A stretch of DNA of 64,000 nucleotides, taken from the NCBI GenBank assembly GCA_903835255.1, contig CAILMI010000029.1:62001-126000 (forward strand), read 5' to 3'. Each line of letters opens with the position of its first letter. The stretch's first letter is position 1. The notes under the pieces are model-generated. The model saw only the letters and a list, made by a program, of their open reading frames with translations, ran no database searches and was not told the DNA's origin. The position numbers and the translations under genes were made by a program. The DNA comes from an uncultured Verrucomicrobia subdivision 3 bacterium (GTDB taxonomy: Bacteria > Verrucomicrobiota > Verrucomicrobiia > Limisphaerales > UBA11358). This document shows, piece after piece, positions 1 to 8,702 of the stretch.

Positions 1-1110
1 AGCCTTCGCGGCGGGGCCCACCAGCAGGAGCACGTGGTGAATGTCAACCTGATGTCCACCCCAATCCCCAATCTGACCCTCGTGCCTTCACTCCGGGTCC
101 TGCAGAACGACTGGGACGCCAATTCCAGCGGTATCGGAACGCTGGGCGATCATTCCGGGCCGTTCACCAGCGCCAGCGACGGGGGGGCTTTGGACGTGCG
201 GGAACGGCTGGACCTGCGCTACACCGGGGTGACCAACTGGGTCTATTATTGCGGTGCGGAATGGACCGAGGGCGATGGCAACCTGGATGAAAGCGGGGGG
301 CTGAGCCAAGTGAATGGTTTGGGGCCGCCGCCCGTGCAGCGGCACACGGAGGACACGCGTTTTTTTCAGAAATATTTCCTCGGCACACGTTGGTATCCCT
401 ATCGACGCACCAGCATTGATCTCGGAGGCTATTACAAAAACAACCAGTACAACTACAACCATCCGCTCGATAGCACCGATAACGGGGCGGCCAGTCCCAA
501 TCGCTATCCGGCCTACCTGATCCGGCAAGGCTTCGAAACTTACGATGCCAACCTGCGCCTGACCTTGCGGCCGGCCCGCGATCTCCTGCTGGTCACCCGC
601 TGCGAATATCAGTGGTCAGCCATCGACACCACGCCCGATTCCCTTTCCGGGTTGAGTGAGTCCACCTCGGCCAAAATCACCAGCCAGATCCTCGGCCAAA
701 ATGCGAGCTGGACGCCCTGGACGCGCCTTTGCCTTCAAGCGGGCGGCAATTATGTTTTGAGCGAGACCCGGACCCCCGCCTCCGATGCCACCCGGGCCGT
801 GTCTGCCGCGCAGAACAATTATTGGACGGTGACGTTGAATGCGTCGGTGGTCCTCGATGATAAAACAGATCTCAATCTGGCCTATCTCTATTATCAGGCG
901 AATGACGCAGGCCAATACACCACGGACGGCTTGCCGCTGGGCGCCGGGGCGGAGGAGCACACCGTCACGGCCTCCCTGACCCGGAGAATCAACCCGCATC
1001 TGCGGATCAGCCTCAAGTGCGCCTATTCCCACTATCACGACTGGGCTTCGGGGGGGAATAACAACGCCACCGCCGAGATGGTCTACACCAGCCTGCAATA
1101 CCGGTTTTAA
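1..1110 (+). CDS. Outer-membrane beta-barrel protein, C-terminal part (5' end outside window)
   Basis: The reading frame is open from the first base, so the GTG at 34 is internal and the true start lies upstream. The 369 visible residues alternate hydrophobic/aromatic and polar residues (for example LNLAYLYYQAND and VTASLTRRINPHLRISLK), as in transmembrane beta-strands joined by Gly/Asn/Asp-rich loops. The protein ends in YTSLQYRF, a terminal Phe with alternating hydrophobics that fits the beta-signal read by the BAM complex. Length and strand pattern suit a large barrel such as MtrB/PioB-like proteins, but no cytochrome gene is in view and I cannot assign the family. Outer-membrane location is well supported; function is open. 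Confidence 0.6.
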   Translation, partial: SLRGGAHQQEHVVNVNLMSTPIPNLTLVPSLRVLQNDWDANSSGIGTLGDHSGPFTSASDGGALDVRERLDLRYTGVTNWVYYCGAEWTEGDGNLDESGGLSQVNGLGPPPVQRHTEDTRFFQKYFLGTRWYPYRRTSIDLGGYYKNNQYNYNHPLDSTDNGAASPNRYPAYLIRQGFETYDANLRLTLRPARDLLLVTRCEYQWSAIDTTPDSLSGLSESTSAKITSQILGQNASWTPWTRLCLQAGGNYVLSETRTPASDATRAVSAAQNNYWTVTLNASVVLDDKTDLNLAYLYYQANDAGQYTTDGLPLGAGAEEHTVTASLTRRINPHLRISLKCAYSHYHDWASGGNNNATAEMVYTSLQYRF

Positions 1111-1136
1111 AACCGTCCGCAACGGATCCCGCCGAA

Positions 1137-1260
1137 ATATAGCCGTTCTTGGCAACTGTGGGACAGGTGGGGCGCGTCACTCCGTGCGCGCCGTCCCGGG
1201 GCATAAGGTGACGTAGGTTGGCAACCGCGGCTGGCAGAGGACTGCCCGCCCTACCCGCGG
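1137..1260 (+). repeat. Dispersed repeat family A, copy 1
   Basis: It starts near TTGGCAACTGTGGGACAGG, passes through GCGCGTCACTCCGTGCGCGC and ends with GGACTGCCCGCCCTACCCGC. The same order of blocks recurs at 1405-1500, 35091-35208 and 57130-57240. GTGCGCGCC and the GGCAG/CTGCC pair near the right end can form short hairpins. No open frame is conserved between copies, so it is a non-coding, REP-like element. Confidence 0.8.
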
Positions 1261-1404
1261 ACTTTTTTGCGCAGGCGGATCGCTTTATTATTTGCCCGGC
1301 TTCAGTAGCAACAGCAGACCGGATACATTCGGATGGATGAAGGATGCCTGGATCCGGATTGATCGACCCAAGGACCGGCTGCCTCCCTCGCGGAATCGCT
1401 GTCA

Positions 1405-1500
1405 GGTAGGGCGCGTCACTCCGTGCGCGCCGTCCCGGGGCCTAAGGTGACGCGTGAATTACCAACCGCGGCGGGCAAAGGACTGCCCGCCCTACCCGCC
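1405..1500 (+). repeat. Dispersed repeat family A, copy 2 (left block missing)
   Basis: It begins at GGTAGGGCGCGTCACTCC, lacks the TTGGCAACTGTGGG block of copy 1, and then matches copy 1 closely through GCGCGCCGTCCCGGGG to GGACTGCCCGCCCTACCCGC. Copies 1 and 2 lie in the same orientation about 270 bp apart. Confidence 0.8.
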
Positions 1501-1762
1501 GATGGGCCAAGGTTAAAGTTGAACTGGCATAGAAAGCCGGCAAGGTGGCGATGAGGGTTCAGCGCACCTTGCCGGCTTAAGACGAAGGCTGATGAAGCAA
1601 TTGACGGCTCCACTATTGCCTTCACCCGGGACGAAGAACAATGAGGCGAACCGCCTGATGAATACCCGCCTTTGGCTTATGCCCCCTAGGAGCCATTCCA
1701 GCGGCACCCATTGGATTGGAAAAATTTACCTCAATCCGATCCGGCATCGTTTCGTACAGGGC

Positions 1763-2521
1763 TCAGTTGAAATCCGTCTGGGCACTTTCAGCGGCGAGCT
1801 GGCGCCGGGTCATCTCAATCTTCAATCTCAGCAGCTCTCGGTTTTCCTGGCTGCGCTCGGCCAGCTCTTTTTCAAGATTCAAAATCCGCTCTTCGTAGGA
1901 GCGCAGCCGGTCCTGCATCGGCGCCTTTAATTCATCCAGCCGGCGGATCAGGGCGCCTATTTCGGCGGCGGCAGCTTGCTGCGCCTGGAGCAGTTCATGG
2001 CGCTGCGCGGCCAGCCCCTGCACCACGGCTTCCTTTAAAATGCGGGCCACCTGCGGGGTCAGGGTCGCCGGGGAAAAATCCTGCGACGCGGGTGAGGTGG
2101 ATTCCAGCCGCACAGGAAGGAGCGACCCGACGCGCCGCCGTCGGAGAGACCGAATGCCGAACACCGCGAATGCCGCGAGCGCCAGCAGAGCGCTTCCCGC
2201 GAGAGCGAGCGCCAGCCCTGGGGCGGACGCTGCCGGAGCCGACTCGCCTTGTGTGGAAAACCGTTCGCGCCGGAGCAGTTCCTCCCGGAGCTGTTCCCGT
2301 TGCCCGGCCAGTTGAGCCTGGATGTCACGCAACATCCACGCTTCATTTAAGGGGGCAGCGGCGGTTTCCGTGTCCATCCTCGCCGGCGCCACAGAAGTGC
2401 TGCTCTGATTCCCAGCGCTGTCCCCGGGACGGGAGCTAATCGGAACACCGGCCTGAAGAATCGAAATCCAAAAGAAGAGGCCCAGGCCAACGAGGCGGAG
2501 AGGAAGCTCCCCGCTCACCAT
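1763..2521 (-). CDS. Membrane-anchored coiled-coil protein of unknown function
   Basis: The frame extends further upstream, but the ATG at 2521 (MVSGELPLRLV) is preferred because it overlaps the stop of the preceding gene by 7 bases and starts a hydrophobic segment suited to a signal peptide or first membrane anchor (GLGLFFWISILQAG). A second hydrophobic segment (LALALAGSALLALAAFAVFG) lies in mid-protein, followed by basic RSLRRRR, which marks the cytoplasmic side. The last ~100 residues are rich in Glu, Gln, Arg and Leu with heptad character (LRSYEERILNLEKELAERSQ), a predicted coiled coil. I recognise no family. It is probably translationally coupled to the exported protein and kinase-like gene upstream, which suggests a scaffold or signalling partner, but this is inference. 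Confidence 0.6.
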   Translation of the reverse strand: MVSGELPLRLVGLGLFFWISILQAGVPISSRPGDSAGNQSSTSVAPARMDTETAAAPLNEAWMLRDIQAQLAGQREQLREELLRRERFSTQGESAPAASAPGLALALAGSALLALAAFAVFGIRSLRRRRVGSLLPVRLESTSPASQDFSPATLTPQVARILKEAVVQGLAAQRHELLQAQQAAAAEIGALIRRLDELKAPMQDRLRSYEERILNLEKELAERSQENRELLRLKIEMTRRQLAAESAQTDFN

Positions 2522-2973
2522 AAAAACGATTCTTCCTGCGCCAGCCGCTGGTCCCCCGACCAGAGACTGGCGCGCCACGCCACCACCGACCCGAAACGCC
2601 TGAGGTCCTCTCCACCCAGGGTCAGGGACGTCCAGTGCCGGAAGAAATGGGGCAGGACCGCCTGCTCCAGCGTGGTCTGGCGCGGCAAGCCGTCCGGCCC
2701 AACGCCCCGCAACTCGAGGCGCACTTTCAGCCCGTCCCGGTCTGCGTGCGATGTGCTCCATAAAACATCGAAGCGCACGGCGGAAATTTCGTTGGTGTGC
2801 AGGCGCAGAAAAGCCTGGTAGGCGTCCCGGTCAAACAAACTTGGGGAGAGAGCGGCCCGGCCTTTGAGGTCCAGCACCAGCGGCAAGACCTTGACGACCC
2901 GACCCGTCGCCGTGTCGGCTGCAGACGCTGAAAATGAACCGATCAGGAACAAAACCATCAGGAGCCGATGCAT
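2515..2973 (-). CDS. Small exported protein of unknown function
   Basis: The start at 2973 gives MHRLLMVLFLIGSFSASAAD, a standard signal peptide with a likely AxA cleavage site; the longer frame upstream has no such feature and runs into the kinase-like gene. The mature part is ~130 residues with mixed strands (VKVRLELRGVGPDGLPRQ, LTLGGEDLRRFGSVVAW), suggesting a compact beta-rich periplasmic domain. No known family is recognised. It lies 79 bases after the histidine-kinase-like gene and overlaps the coiled-coil membrane protein by 7 bases, so the three are probably co-transcribed. A role as periplasmic partner in the same pathway is a guess from position. Confidence 0.6.
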   Translation of the reverse strand: MHRLLMVLFLIGSFSASAADTATGRVVKVLPLVLDLKGRAALSPSLFDRDAYQAFLRLHTNEISAVRFDVLWSTSHADRDGLKVRLELRGVGPDGLPRQTTLEQAVLPHFFRHWTSLTLGGEDLRRFGSVVAWRASLWSGDQRLAQEESFLW

Positions 2974-3052
2974 GGGAGGAACGATAACTTTCACCGAAAT
3001 AAACTCAACACTGATTTCATCCACCCTTCGGCCTCCATCCACAGCGGCACCC

Positions 3053-5122
3053 TTACAATCCGTCCGGTGGAGAGGGCCGAACCAGCTCAGGTTGCCGGGG
3101 GCAGGACGTGGGCAGCGGCAGGGAAACCCGGACGACACCAGGCTGGCCCGTTTGCGGCGGGATGATTTCCAGCCGGCCCCGATGGGTTTCGATGATTTTG
3201 CGGCTGACGGTCAGGCCCAGGCCCAGGCCTACCACCCGCGTGGTGAAAAAAGCAGCAGACCCCTTTCTGGCGGTCTCATCAGTAAAGCCGGACCCATTAT
3301 CCTGAACTTCAATTTGAAGATCCTGTCCACCGTCCGGCGCCGTCCCGGTGTGCAGGTGGACATCCACCGTCGGTGCCTTCGGGTTCGCCTGCAGGGCGTT
3401 GAGCAGGATTTCAGACAGCGCATGTTTCAGCGCGGCGCGGTCACCCGAGAGAGTGAGGGCCGGAACGGTTTTTTCGCAGCGCAGCGTTGGCGTCTCAGCG
3501 GGCTGATGTTTGCGCGCCTCCTGGTAGGCATCCTCGATCAATTGCCCGACGGGGAAGGTCTGCAGTTCCAGGTGGCCTTCGCGGGCCAGAAACCGCATTT
3601 GATTGTTCAACCGCAGGATGCGCTGGATGCTTTCGCCCAAAGCCTGATCGAGCGACTGGCGAAATCCCGGATCATTGATGCGTTCGTTCAGCAACTGGTG
3701 ATGGGTTGAGAGGGGGACGATGGCGTTGCCAATTTCATTGACCAGCCGATTGGACATGGACTTGAGCAGACGCAGGTGCTCGGCCTCGACCTCCAGCTGT
3801 TGCAGGTGCTCGGATTGGGTCAGGTCCTCCGCAGTGAGCAGCGCGGAAAAAGGGGCGGTGGCGTGGCCGCGCTGGAACGGGACGATGTTGACGCTGTAAA
3901 CCGTGCCCGGGGAGGATTCCGGTTCATAACGGAACGGCCCCAGCGCCGCGCCGGATTTCAGCACCTGATAGATCTTTGTCCCCAGCGCCGACGGCAGGTC
4001 GCTGAACTCCAGCATGCCGGCGGCTTCCCTGTTTAGGCCGAAATGCCGGCGGGCGGATTGGTTCGCATGCAGCACCTTCAAATCATGTCCGACCACCAGG
4101 CAGGCGCTGCCCAGCTCGCGCAACACGTCGGTCATCATTTCGCTGTTTTCCGCGATCTGCTGATGCAGCCAGATATTGCGGAGCGCCAGGCCAACCTGTT
4201 CGAGCAGATGAAAAACCAGCTCCAGCTCGGCGTTGACGAGCGATTCGCCGGTGATGCGGCCATCAAAAAACGCGAGCCCCACCAGCCCGTGGCGATCGGC
4301 AATCGGCACGGCCACCTGCGCGCCGAGCATTCCGAATTCCTTTTGCACTTTGGCATCGCTCCGCGCCTCGTCACTGTCTCGGCGGACGATCCGCCCTAGA
4401 CGAACGATCTGACCCCCGATGCCGGAATCCAGAGAGAGCTCGATGTGTTCGAGCAGGCCCGGGGAAAGTCCGATGGCCGCGGCAGCGTACAGACGCTGAC
4501 CATCGGCGGATGGAGCCACCTGACCTGCCGGAGCGCAGGGACGGTTCAGGAAAATGGCAGCGCGATTGACCCCCAACATTTCGCGGAGAAATGAGAGGAA
4601 CTGGCTCACCAAGGCCTCCGCGTTCAGTGAATACGTCAGGATAGAGGAAAAATCGCGCAGCACCCCGAGGGTTTGTCCGGCGTTGACGGGAGACGGGGTC
4701 GCCACTTCAGGCGGACGGGATAGCGGGACGGGCGGAAGGGGTGCGGATACAGCGCTTGAAATCGGAGTTGATTCCAAGCGTTCCAAAATGATGTTCAAAA
4801 GCCGTCCGCGGACAGGCGGAGTCAGCACCTGAGTGACGCCATGCAGAAAAGCCTCTTCCTCCCAGGCCGAGTCGCTCGCGGCGGCATAGACTAGGATAGG
4901 GGAACGGGAATCCAATCGCCGCAGCCGATCGACCATCCAGAGGATTTCCATATCCAACCGGTCCGCATCCAGCAGGCACGCCGCGGCCAGCCCGTGAACC
5001 AGCAGCGGCTCCGCTTCGTCCACCGTCAGCCGGTGGACGACACGGTATCGCATCGCATCCAGACCCGTGCGAATTGCTTCGGCAAAGTCAGGATGGCTGG
5101 ACAAAACCAGGATGGTTTTCAT
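3053..5122 (-). CDS. Receiver-GAF-PAS histidine-kinase-like protein lacking the phosphoacceptor His
   Basis: This is a 689-residue multidomain signalling protein. Residues 1-115 form a response-regulator-like fold that keeps an Asp (LLDAD, ~52) but lacks the acidic pair after strand 1 (SSHPD) and has TPPV where receivers carry TKPV. Residues ~150-320 look like a GAF domain, ~333-435 like PAS, followed by a short coiled coil and a dimerisation helix. The H-box reads VNEIGNAIVPL, with Asn462 where HEIxNPL-type kinases have His; the codon is AAT, one change from CAT. The ATPase domain is intact: N box EILLNALQAN, G1 DNGSGF, G2 GLGLGL. It has no membrane segment, so it is probably cytoplasmic. 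It may bind ATP and act as an allosteric partner or pseudokinase rather than autophosphorylate. No cognate regulator is adjacent. Confidence 0.8.
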   Translation of the reverse strand: MKTILVLSSHPDFAEAIRTGLDAMRYRVVHRLTVDEAEPLLVHGLAAACLLDADRLDMEILWMVDRLRRLDSRSPILVYAAASDSAWEEEAFLHGVTQVLTPPVRGRLLNIILERLESTPISSAVSAPLPPVPLSRPPEVATPSPVNAGQTLGVLRDFSSILTYSLNAEALVSQFLSFLREMLGVNRAAIFLNRPCAPAGQVAPSADGQRLYAAAAIGLSPGLLEHIELSLDSGIGGQIVRLGRIVRRDSDEARSDAKVQKEFGMLGAQVAVPIADRHGLVGLAFFDGRITGESLVNAELELVFHLLEQVGLALRNIWLHQQIAENSEMMTDVLRELGSACLVVGHDLKVLHANQSARRHFGLNREAAGMLEFSDLPSALGTKIYQVLKSGAALGPFRYEPESSPGTVYSVNIVPFQRGHATAPFSALLTAEDLTQSEHLQQLEVEAEHLRLLKSMSNRLVNEIGNAIVPLSTHHQLLNERINDPGFRQSLDQALGESIQRILRLNNQMRFLAREGHLELQTFPVGQLIEDAYQEARKHQPAETPTLRCEKTVPALTLSGDRAALKHALSEILLNALQANPKAPTVDVHLHTGTAPDGGQDLQIEVQDNGSGFTDETARKGSAAFFTTRVVGLGLGLTVSRKIIETHRGRLEIIPPQTGQPGVVRVSLPLPTSCPRQPELVRPSPPDGL

Positions 5123-5295
5123 CGCGCGTCAGTGAATCATCAGCGGTGTCTGGGCCACCGCCCTATGCTTTGGATGATTCCATTCCCAGGCGGGCGGGTC
5201 AATGGAATCTTGGCGGCGCCAACAGCTCTTTTGAGCATTGAAAATCCCCTTGCGCGACGAGCCTCATTGCGCTGATGCTGTGCCTCTCCATTATC

Positions 5296-6348
5296 ATGAA
5301 TTTTGTGATTATCACCGGTGCCGCCGGATTGATTGGTTCGGAAAGCGTCAAGCGCTTTGCCCGGGAAGGTTTCAAGGTCATCGGCATCGACAACAATCTC
5401 CGGCAATGGTTTTTTGGCCAGGAAGCTTCCACGCTGGGCAATCGCCAAAAACTTATCCAATCCGTCCCCCAATACGAACATCATGATTTCGACATCCGCG
5501 ACCGCGCTGCGGTCGAAAAACTTTTCCAGCAGTTGGGCAAGGACATCGCCCTGGTGATTCACACCGCCGCCCAGCCCTCGCACGACTGGGCCGCCCGCGA
5601 CCCCCACGCCGACTTCAGCGTGAATGCCGTCGGCACGCTGAATCTGCTTGAGGCGACCCGTCTGTTCTGTCCCCAGGCCGCCTTTATTTTCACGTCCACG
5701 AACAAGGTCTACGGCGACACGCCGAACCGACTGCCGCTGGTCGAGCTGCAAAAGCGCTGGGAAATCCAGCCCGGCCACGAATACGAGCCCGGCATTTCGG
5801 AGACGATGAGCATTGACATGACAAAGCATTCGCTCTTTGGCGCCAGCAAGGTTGCGGCGGATGTGCTGGTACAGGAATACGGCAACTATTTCGGCCTGAA
5901 GACCGCGTGTTTTCGCGGCGGCTGCTTCACTGGGCCGGCGCACGCGGGCACGGAATTACACGGATTTCTCACTTACCTCATGCGCTGCACGGTTACCGGC
6001 CATCCCTACCGCGTCTTTGGCTACAAAGGGAAACAGGTGCGGGACAATATCCACAGCCATGACCTGGTTGAAATGTTCTGGCAATTTTTCAAAAAACCGC
6101 GATCGGGCGAAGTCTACAATGCCGGCGGCGGACGCCACTCGAACTGCTCCATGCTGGAGGCGATCGACGCATGCGAGCGCATCAGCGGAAAGAAATTAAA
6201 TTGGTCTTACGTCGAGGACAACCGCATCGGCGATCACATCTGGTGGATCAGCGACGTGCGCAAGTTCCAAAGCCATTATCCTGATTGGAAATTCCGCTAC
6301 GGCCTTGACGAAATCCTCACGGAAATCCATGCCGCCTGCATCGCCTGA
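5296..6348 (+). CDS. NAD-dependent sugar-nucleotide epimerase (extended SDR, CDP-paratose 2-epimerase-like)
   Basis: The start at ATG 5296 puts the Rossmann motif GAAGLIGSE seven residues from the N terminus; the ATG at 5275 would add an unneeded leader. Conserved landmarks include TSTNKVYGD, a FRGGC block and [20 protein letters not shown], the last typical of CDP-tyvelose/paratose epimerase relatives. The usual SDR Tyr-x-x-x-Lys reads SLFGASK, with Phe for Tyr; related sequences known to me share this, so it looks like a subfamily trait. The product is 350 residues, normal length. It is the first gene of a tight rightward run (next start 2 bases after the stop), fitting synthesis of an unusual nucleotide sugar for surface polysaccharide. 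The exact substrate cannot be read from sequence. Confidence 0.85.
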   Translation: MNFVIITGAAGLIGSESVKRFAREGFKVIGIDNNLRQWFFGQEASTLGNRQKLIQSVPQYEHHDFDIRDRAAVEKLFQQLGKDIALVIHTAAQPSHDWAARDPHADFSVNAVGTLNLLEATRLFCPQAAFIFTSTNKVYGDTPNRLPLVELQKRWEIQPGHEYEPGISETMSIDMTKHSLFGASKVAADVLVQEYGNYFGLKTACFRGGCFTGPAHAGTELHGFLTYLMRCTVTGHPYRVFGYKGKQVRDNIHSHDLVEMFWQFFKKPRSGEVYNAGGGRHSNCSMLEAIDACERISGKKLNWSYVEDNRIGDHIWWISDVRKFQSHYPDWKFRYGLDEILTEIHAACIA

Positions 6349-6349
6349 C

Positions 6350-7414
6350 ATGAGTTCCCCCGACAGCATCCTAATCACCGGCGGCGCGGGCTTTGTCGGC
6401 AGCAGTCTAGCGCTGCACCTTAAAAGCCGATTCCCCCGCGCACGGGTCGTCTGCCTTGACAACCTGTACCGCCGGGGATCGGAACTCAATCTGCCCCGCC
6501 TGCAGGCAGCGGGGGTTCAATTTGTGAAAGGCGACATTCGCCACGCGGCGGAATTTCCTGCCGGCCCGTTCGAATTTCTCATCGAATGTTCCGCCGAGCC
6601 GTCCGTCCTCGCGGGCTATGGCGAATCTCCGGATTACCTGATGGAGACGAATTTAATGGGTACCTACCGCTGCCTGGAACAGGCGCGCCAGTGGCAGTGC
6701 AAGACCCTCTTTCTTTCCACCAGCCGCGTCTATCCGATTTCTGTCCTGGAACAGCATCCGTGGACAGAGCAGCCCACGCGCTTTGCGTGGGAGACTATTC
6801 CCGGCGCGGCCATCTCCGAACAGGGGGTCAGCGAAGCCTGCGCCATGACTGCCGCGCGCTCGCTCTACGGCTGGACGAAATTTGCCAGCGAAAGTCTGAT
6901 CGAGGAATACCGCAGCGGCTTCGGCCTGCGCGCCATCACAAATCGCTGCAGCGTCATCGCCGGCCCGTGGCAGATGGGCAAGGTGGATCAGGGCGTCGTG
7001 GCTCTCTGGGTTTTCCGGCACTTTTTCGGCAAACCGCTCAAATACATCGGCTATGGCGGCACCGGCAAGCAGGTCCGCGACCTGCTGCACGTTGCCGACC
7101 TTTGCGACCTCGTGGAGGAGCAGATTGCTTATTTTGATACGTGGGAAGGATGGCTCGGCAATGTCGGCGGGGGACGCGAGATTTCCGCCTCATTACAGGA
7201 GTTGACCGGTATCTGCCAAAGAGTGGTTGGCCGCACCGTGCCCATCGCCGCCGAGATGGAAAACCGGCAGGCCGACCTGCGCCTCTTTCTCGCCGACAGT
7301 TCCAAACTGTTTTCACGGACTCTCTGGCGGCCGAAGCGGAACGTGGAGAAAATCGTGGCGGATGTTTTCGAATGGGTACGGGCCAACGAATCGGAGCTTC
7401 GCCCCCTCGTATGA
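6350..7414 (+). CDS. NAD-dependent epimerase/dehydratase (extended SDR)
   Basis: This is a second extended SDR, start at ATG 6350 (MSSPDSILITGGAGFVGSSL), two bases after the previous stop. It shows the nucleotide-binding GGAGFVGS, a STSRVY strand and a complete catalytic YGWTK (SLYGWTKFASE), followed by GYGGTGKQVRDLLHVADLCD as in CDP-tyvelose epimerase-like enzymes. At 354 residues it is full length. Its stop overlaps the flippase start (ATGA), so both are translated from one message. Having two related but distinct SDRs side by side, one with Tyr and one with Phe at the catalytic site, suggests consecutive steps or two partners in one sugar pathway; this is inference. Confidence 0.85.
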   Translation: MSSPDSILITGGAGFVGSSLALHLKSRFPRARVVCLDNLYRRGSELNLPRLQAAGVQFVKGDIRHAAEFPAGPFEFLIECSAEPSVLAGYGESPDYLMETNLMGTYRCLEQARQWQCKTLFLSTSRVYPISVLEQHPWTEQPTRFAWETIPGAAISEQGVSEACAMTAARSLYGWTKFASESLIEEYRSGFGLRAITNRCSVIAGPWQMGKVDQGVVALWVFRHFFGKPLKYIGYGGTGKQVRDLLHVADLCDLVEEQIAYFDTWEGWLGNVGGGREISASLQELTGICQRVVGRTVPIAAEMENRQADLRLFLADSSKLFSRTLWRPKRNVEKIVADVFEWVRANESELRPLV

Positions 7415-8676
7415 ATCAAAACTCGCGCACCGCTAGCCTGCTGCAAAGCGGCGTCATCCTCTCCCTGGCCAGCTTTGTGGCTGGGCTGGGCAACTTCGTT
7501 TTCCAGGCGATTATCGGCCATCAGCTCAAGGCAAGCGGCGAATACGGATTGGTCAATACCACGCTCGGCTATGTGGGTCTGCTGAGCCTTCCGCTGGCCA
7601 TCGCCACCACGGCCATCACCCATTATATCGCCCGTTTTAATTACCACGGGGATGATGCCCGACTGCAGGGCCTCCTCGCCGGCTGCCGGACATTTCTTTT
7701 CCGCCTCACCCTGGCCGGATCGTTGCTCGCCTTGGTGCTGGCAAAACCCCTGAGCGACTTTCTCCACTACCGTCCGGGGCTGACCTTTGCAGCGCTGGTC
7801 TGCGTGCTGGCCGGCCTGTGGGGCGGACTGGCCACGGCCTTGTGCCAGGGCCTTTCCTGGTTCAAACGGCTGGCGCTGATCGGACTGTTGGGCGTGGGCC
7901 TCCGTCTGGCGTTTGGGGGCCTGGTGGCGGTTCAATTTCCCGCTGCCGAATGGGCCGTGCTCGCCTCCGCCGTGGCGGCGCTGGCGAATTTAATTCTGCT
8001 GTATTGGCGCAAAGATCTAGTGCGCCCCGCTGAACCGGCCTCACCCTGGGACCGGGAATTCGTCGAGTTCCTCATCGTGTCCGCAGCATTTGTGGGTGGC
8101 GGCTACTGTTTCACTCAGGGCGATCTCCTCGTGGCGCAGCGTTTTTTTTCCGGACCGGACCTCGACGCCTACACGAGCGCGGGTATTTTTGCCCGCGCCC
8201 TGCCCATGACCGTCGGGCCGCTGCTGGTCGTCTTGTTCACCCACCGCTCCACGGCGCACACCGGCGGGGCCTTGCGCGAACAATTGAAGCTGATCGGCCT
8301 ATATGCCGCTGGTTTGATTTGTGGATTGATCGGCTTGCTGCTGATGAAAACGTTCTGCCTGAAAATACTTGGGCGGAACACGCCGGAAGCCGCGGCCATG
8401 ATCGGCCCGCTGGCCACGACCATGGTTGCTGTGGGGTTGCTGCAGGCGCTGGGCATGTGGGCTCTGGCCAGCCGCTGGGTGAAAATTTCCCTGCTCTACG
8501 GCGCCTTAGGCCTAGCCTACTGGCTCACCCTGTTTGCGTTTGGAAAATCACCAAATGAGCTATTGTTCGTGATGCCGCCGGCGGCCGGAACGGCGTTTGT
8601 TGTTTTATTTGTGATGTGGCTGGGGGCGATGCGCGTCAACAAACCGCAGCCGCATGATAAAGTCGTTTTGAATTAA
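7411..8676 (+). CDS. Wzx-type polysaccharide flippase (MOP superfamily membrane protein)
   Basis: The start at ATG 7411 overlaps the previous stop by 4 bases; the longer frame from 7141 lies inside the upstream gene. The 421-residue product is hydrophobic throughout, with about 12 membrane segments (SGVILSLASFVAGLGNFVFQ, LVLAKPLSDFLHY, PMTVGPLLVVLF, LIGLYAAGLICGLIGLLLMK) and short polar loops, as in lipid-linked oligosaccharide flippases. The N-terminal LLQSGVILSLASFVAGLGNF resembles the first helix of polysaccharide biosynthesis proteins. Lying between sugar-nucleotide enzymes and glycosyltransferases, it probably flips an undecaprenyl-linked repeat unit across the inner membrane. No Wzy polymerase or Wza/Wzc exporter is in this window. 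Confidence 0.8.
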   Translation: MNQNSRTASLLQSGVILSLASFVAGLGNFVFQAIIGHQLKASGEYGLVNTTLGYVGLLSLPLAIATTAITHYIARFNYHGDDARLQGLLAGCRTFLFRLTLAGSLLALVLAKPLSDFLHYRPGLTFAALVCVLAGLWGGLATALCQGLSWFKRLALIGLLGVGLRLAFGGLVAVQFPAAEWAVLASAVAALANLILLYWRKDLVRPAEPASPWDREFVEFLIVSAAFVGGGYCFTQGDLLVAQRFFSGPDLDAYTSAGIFARALPMTVGPLLVVLFTHRSTAHTGGALREQLKLIGLYAAGLICGLIGLLLMKTFCLKILGRNTPEAAAMIGPLATTMVAVGLLQALGMWALASRWVKISLLYGALGLAYWLTLFAFGKSPNELLFVMPPAAGTAFVVLFVMWLGAMRVNKPQPHDKVVLN

Positions 8677-8702
8677 CCGATGCGTCCCCGTATAATTACT
8701 TC

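Larger units (their letters stand above)
1111..1762. other. Repeat-bearing intergenic spacer
   Basis: No convincing gene is present. The spacer lies between the convergent barrel gene and the leftward coiled-coil gene and holds two copies of dispersed repeat family A, annotated separately. Small frames over it have no family resemblance and overlap the repeats. Confidence 0.6.
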
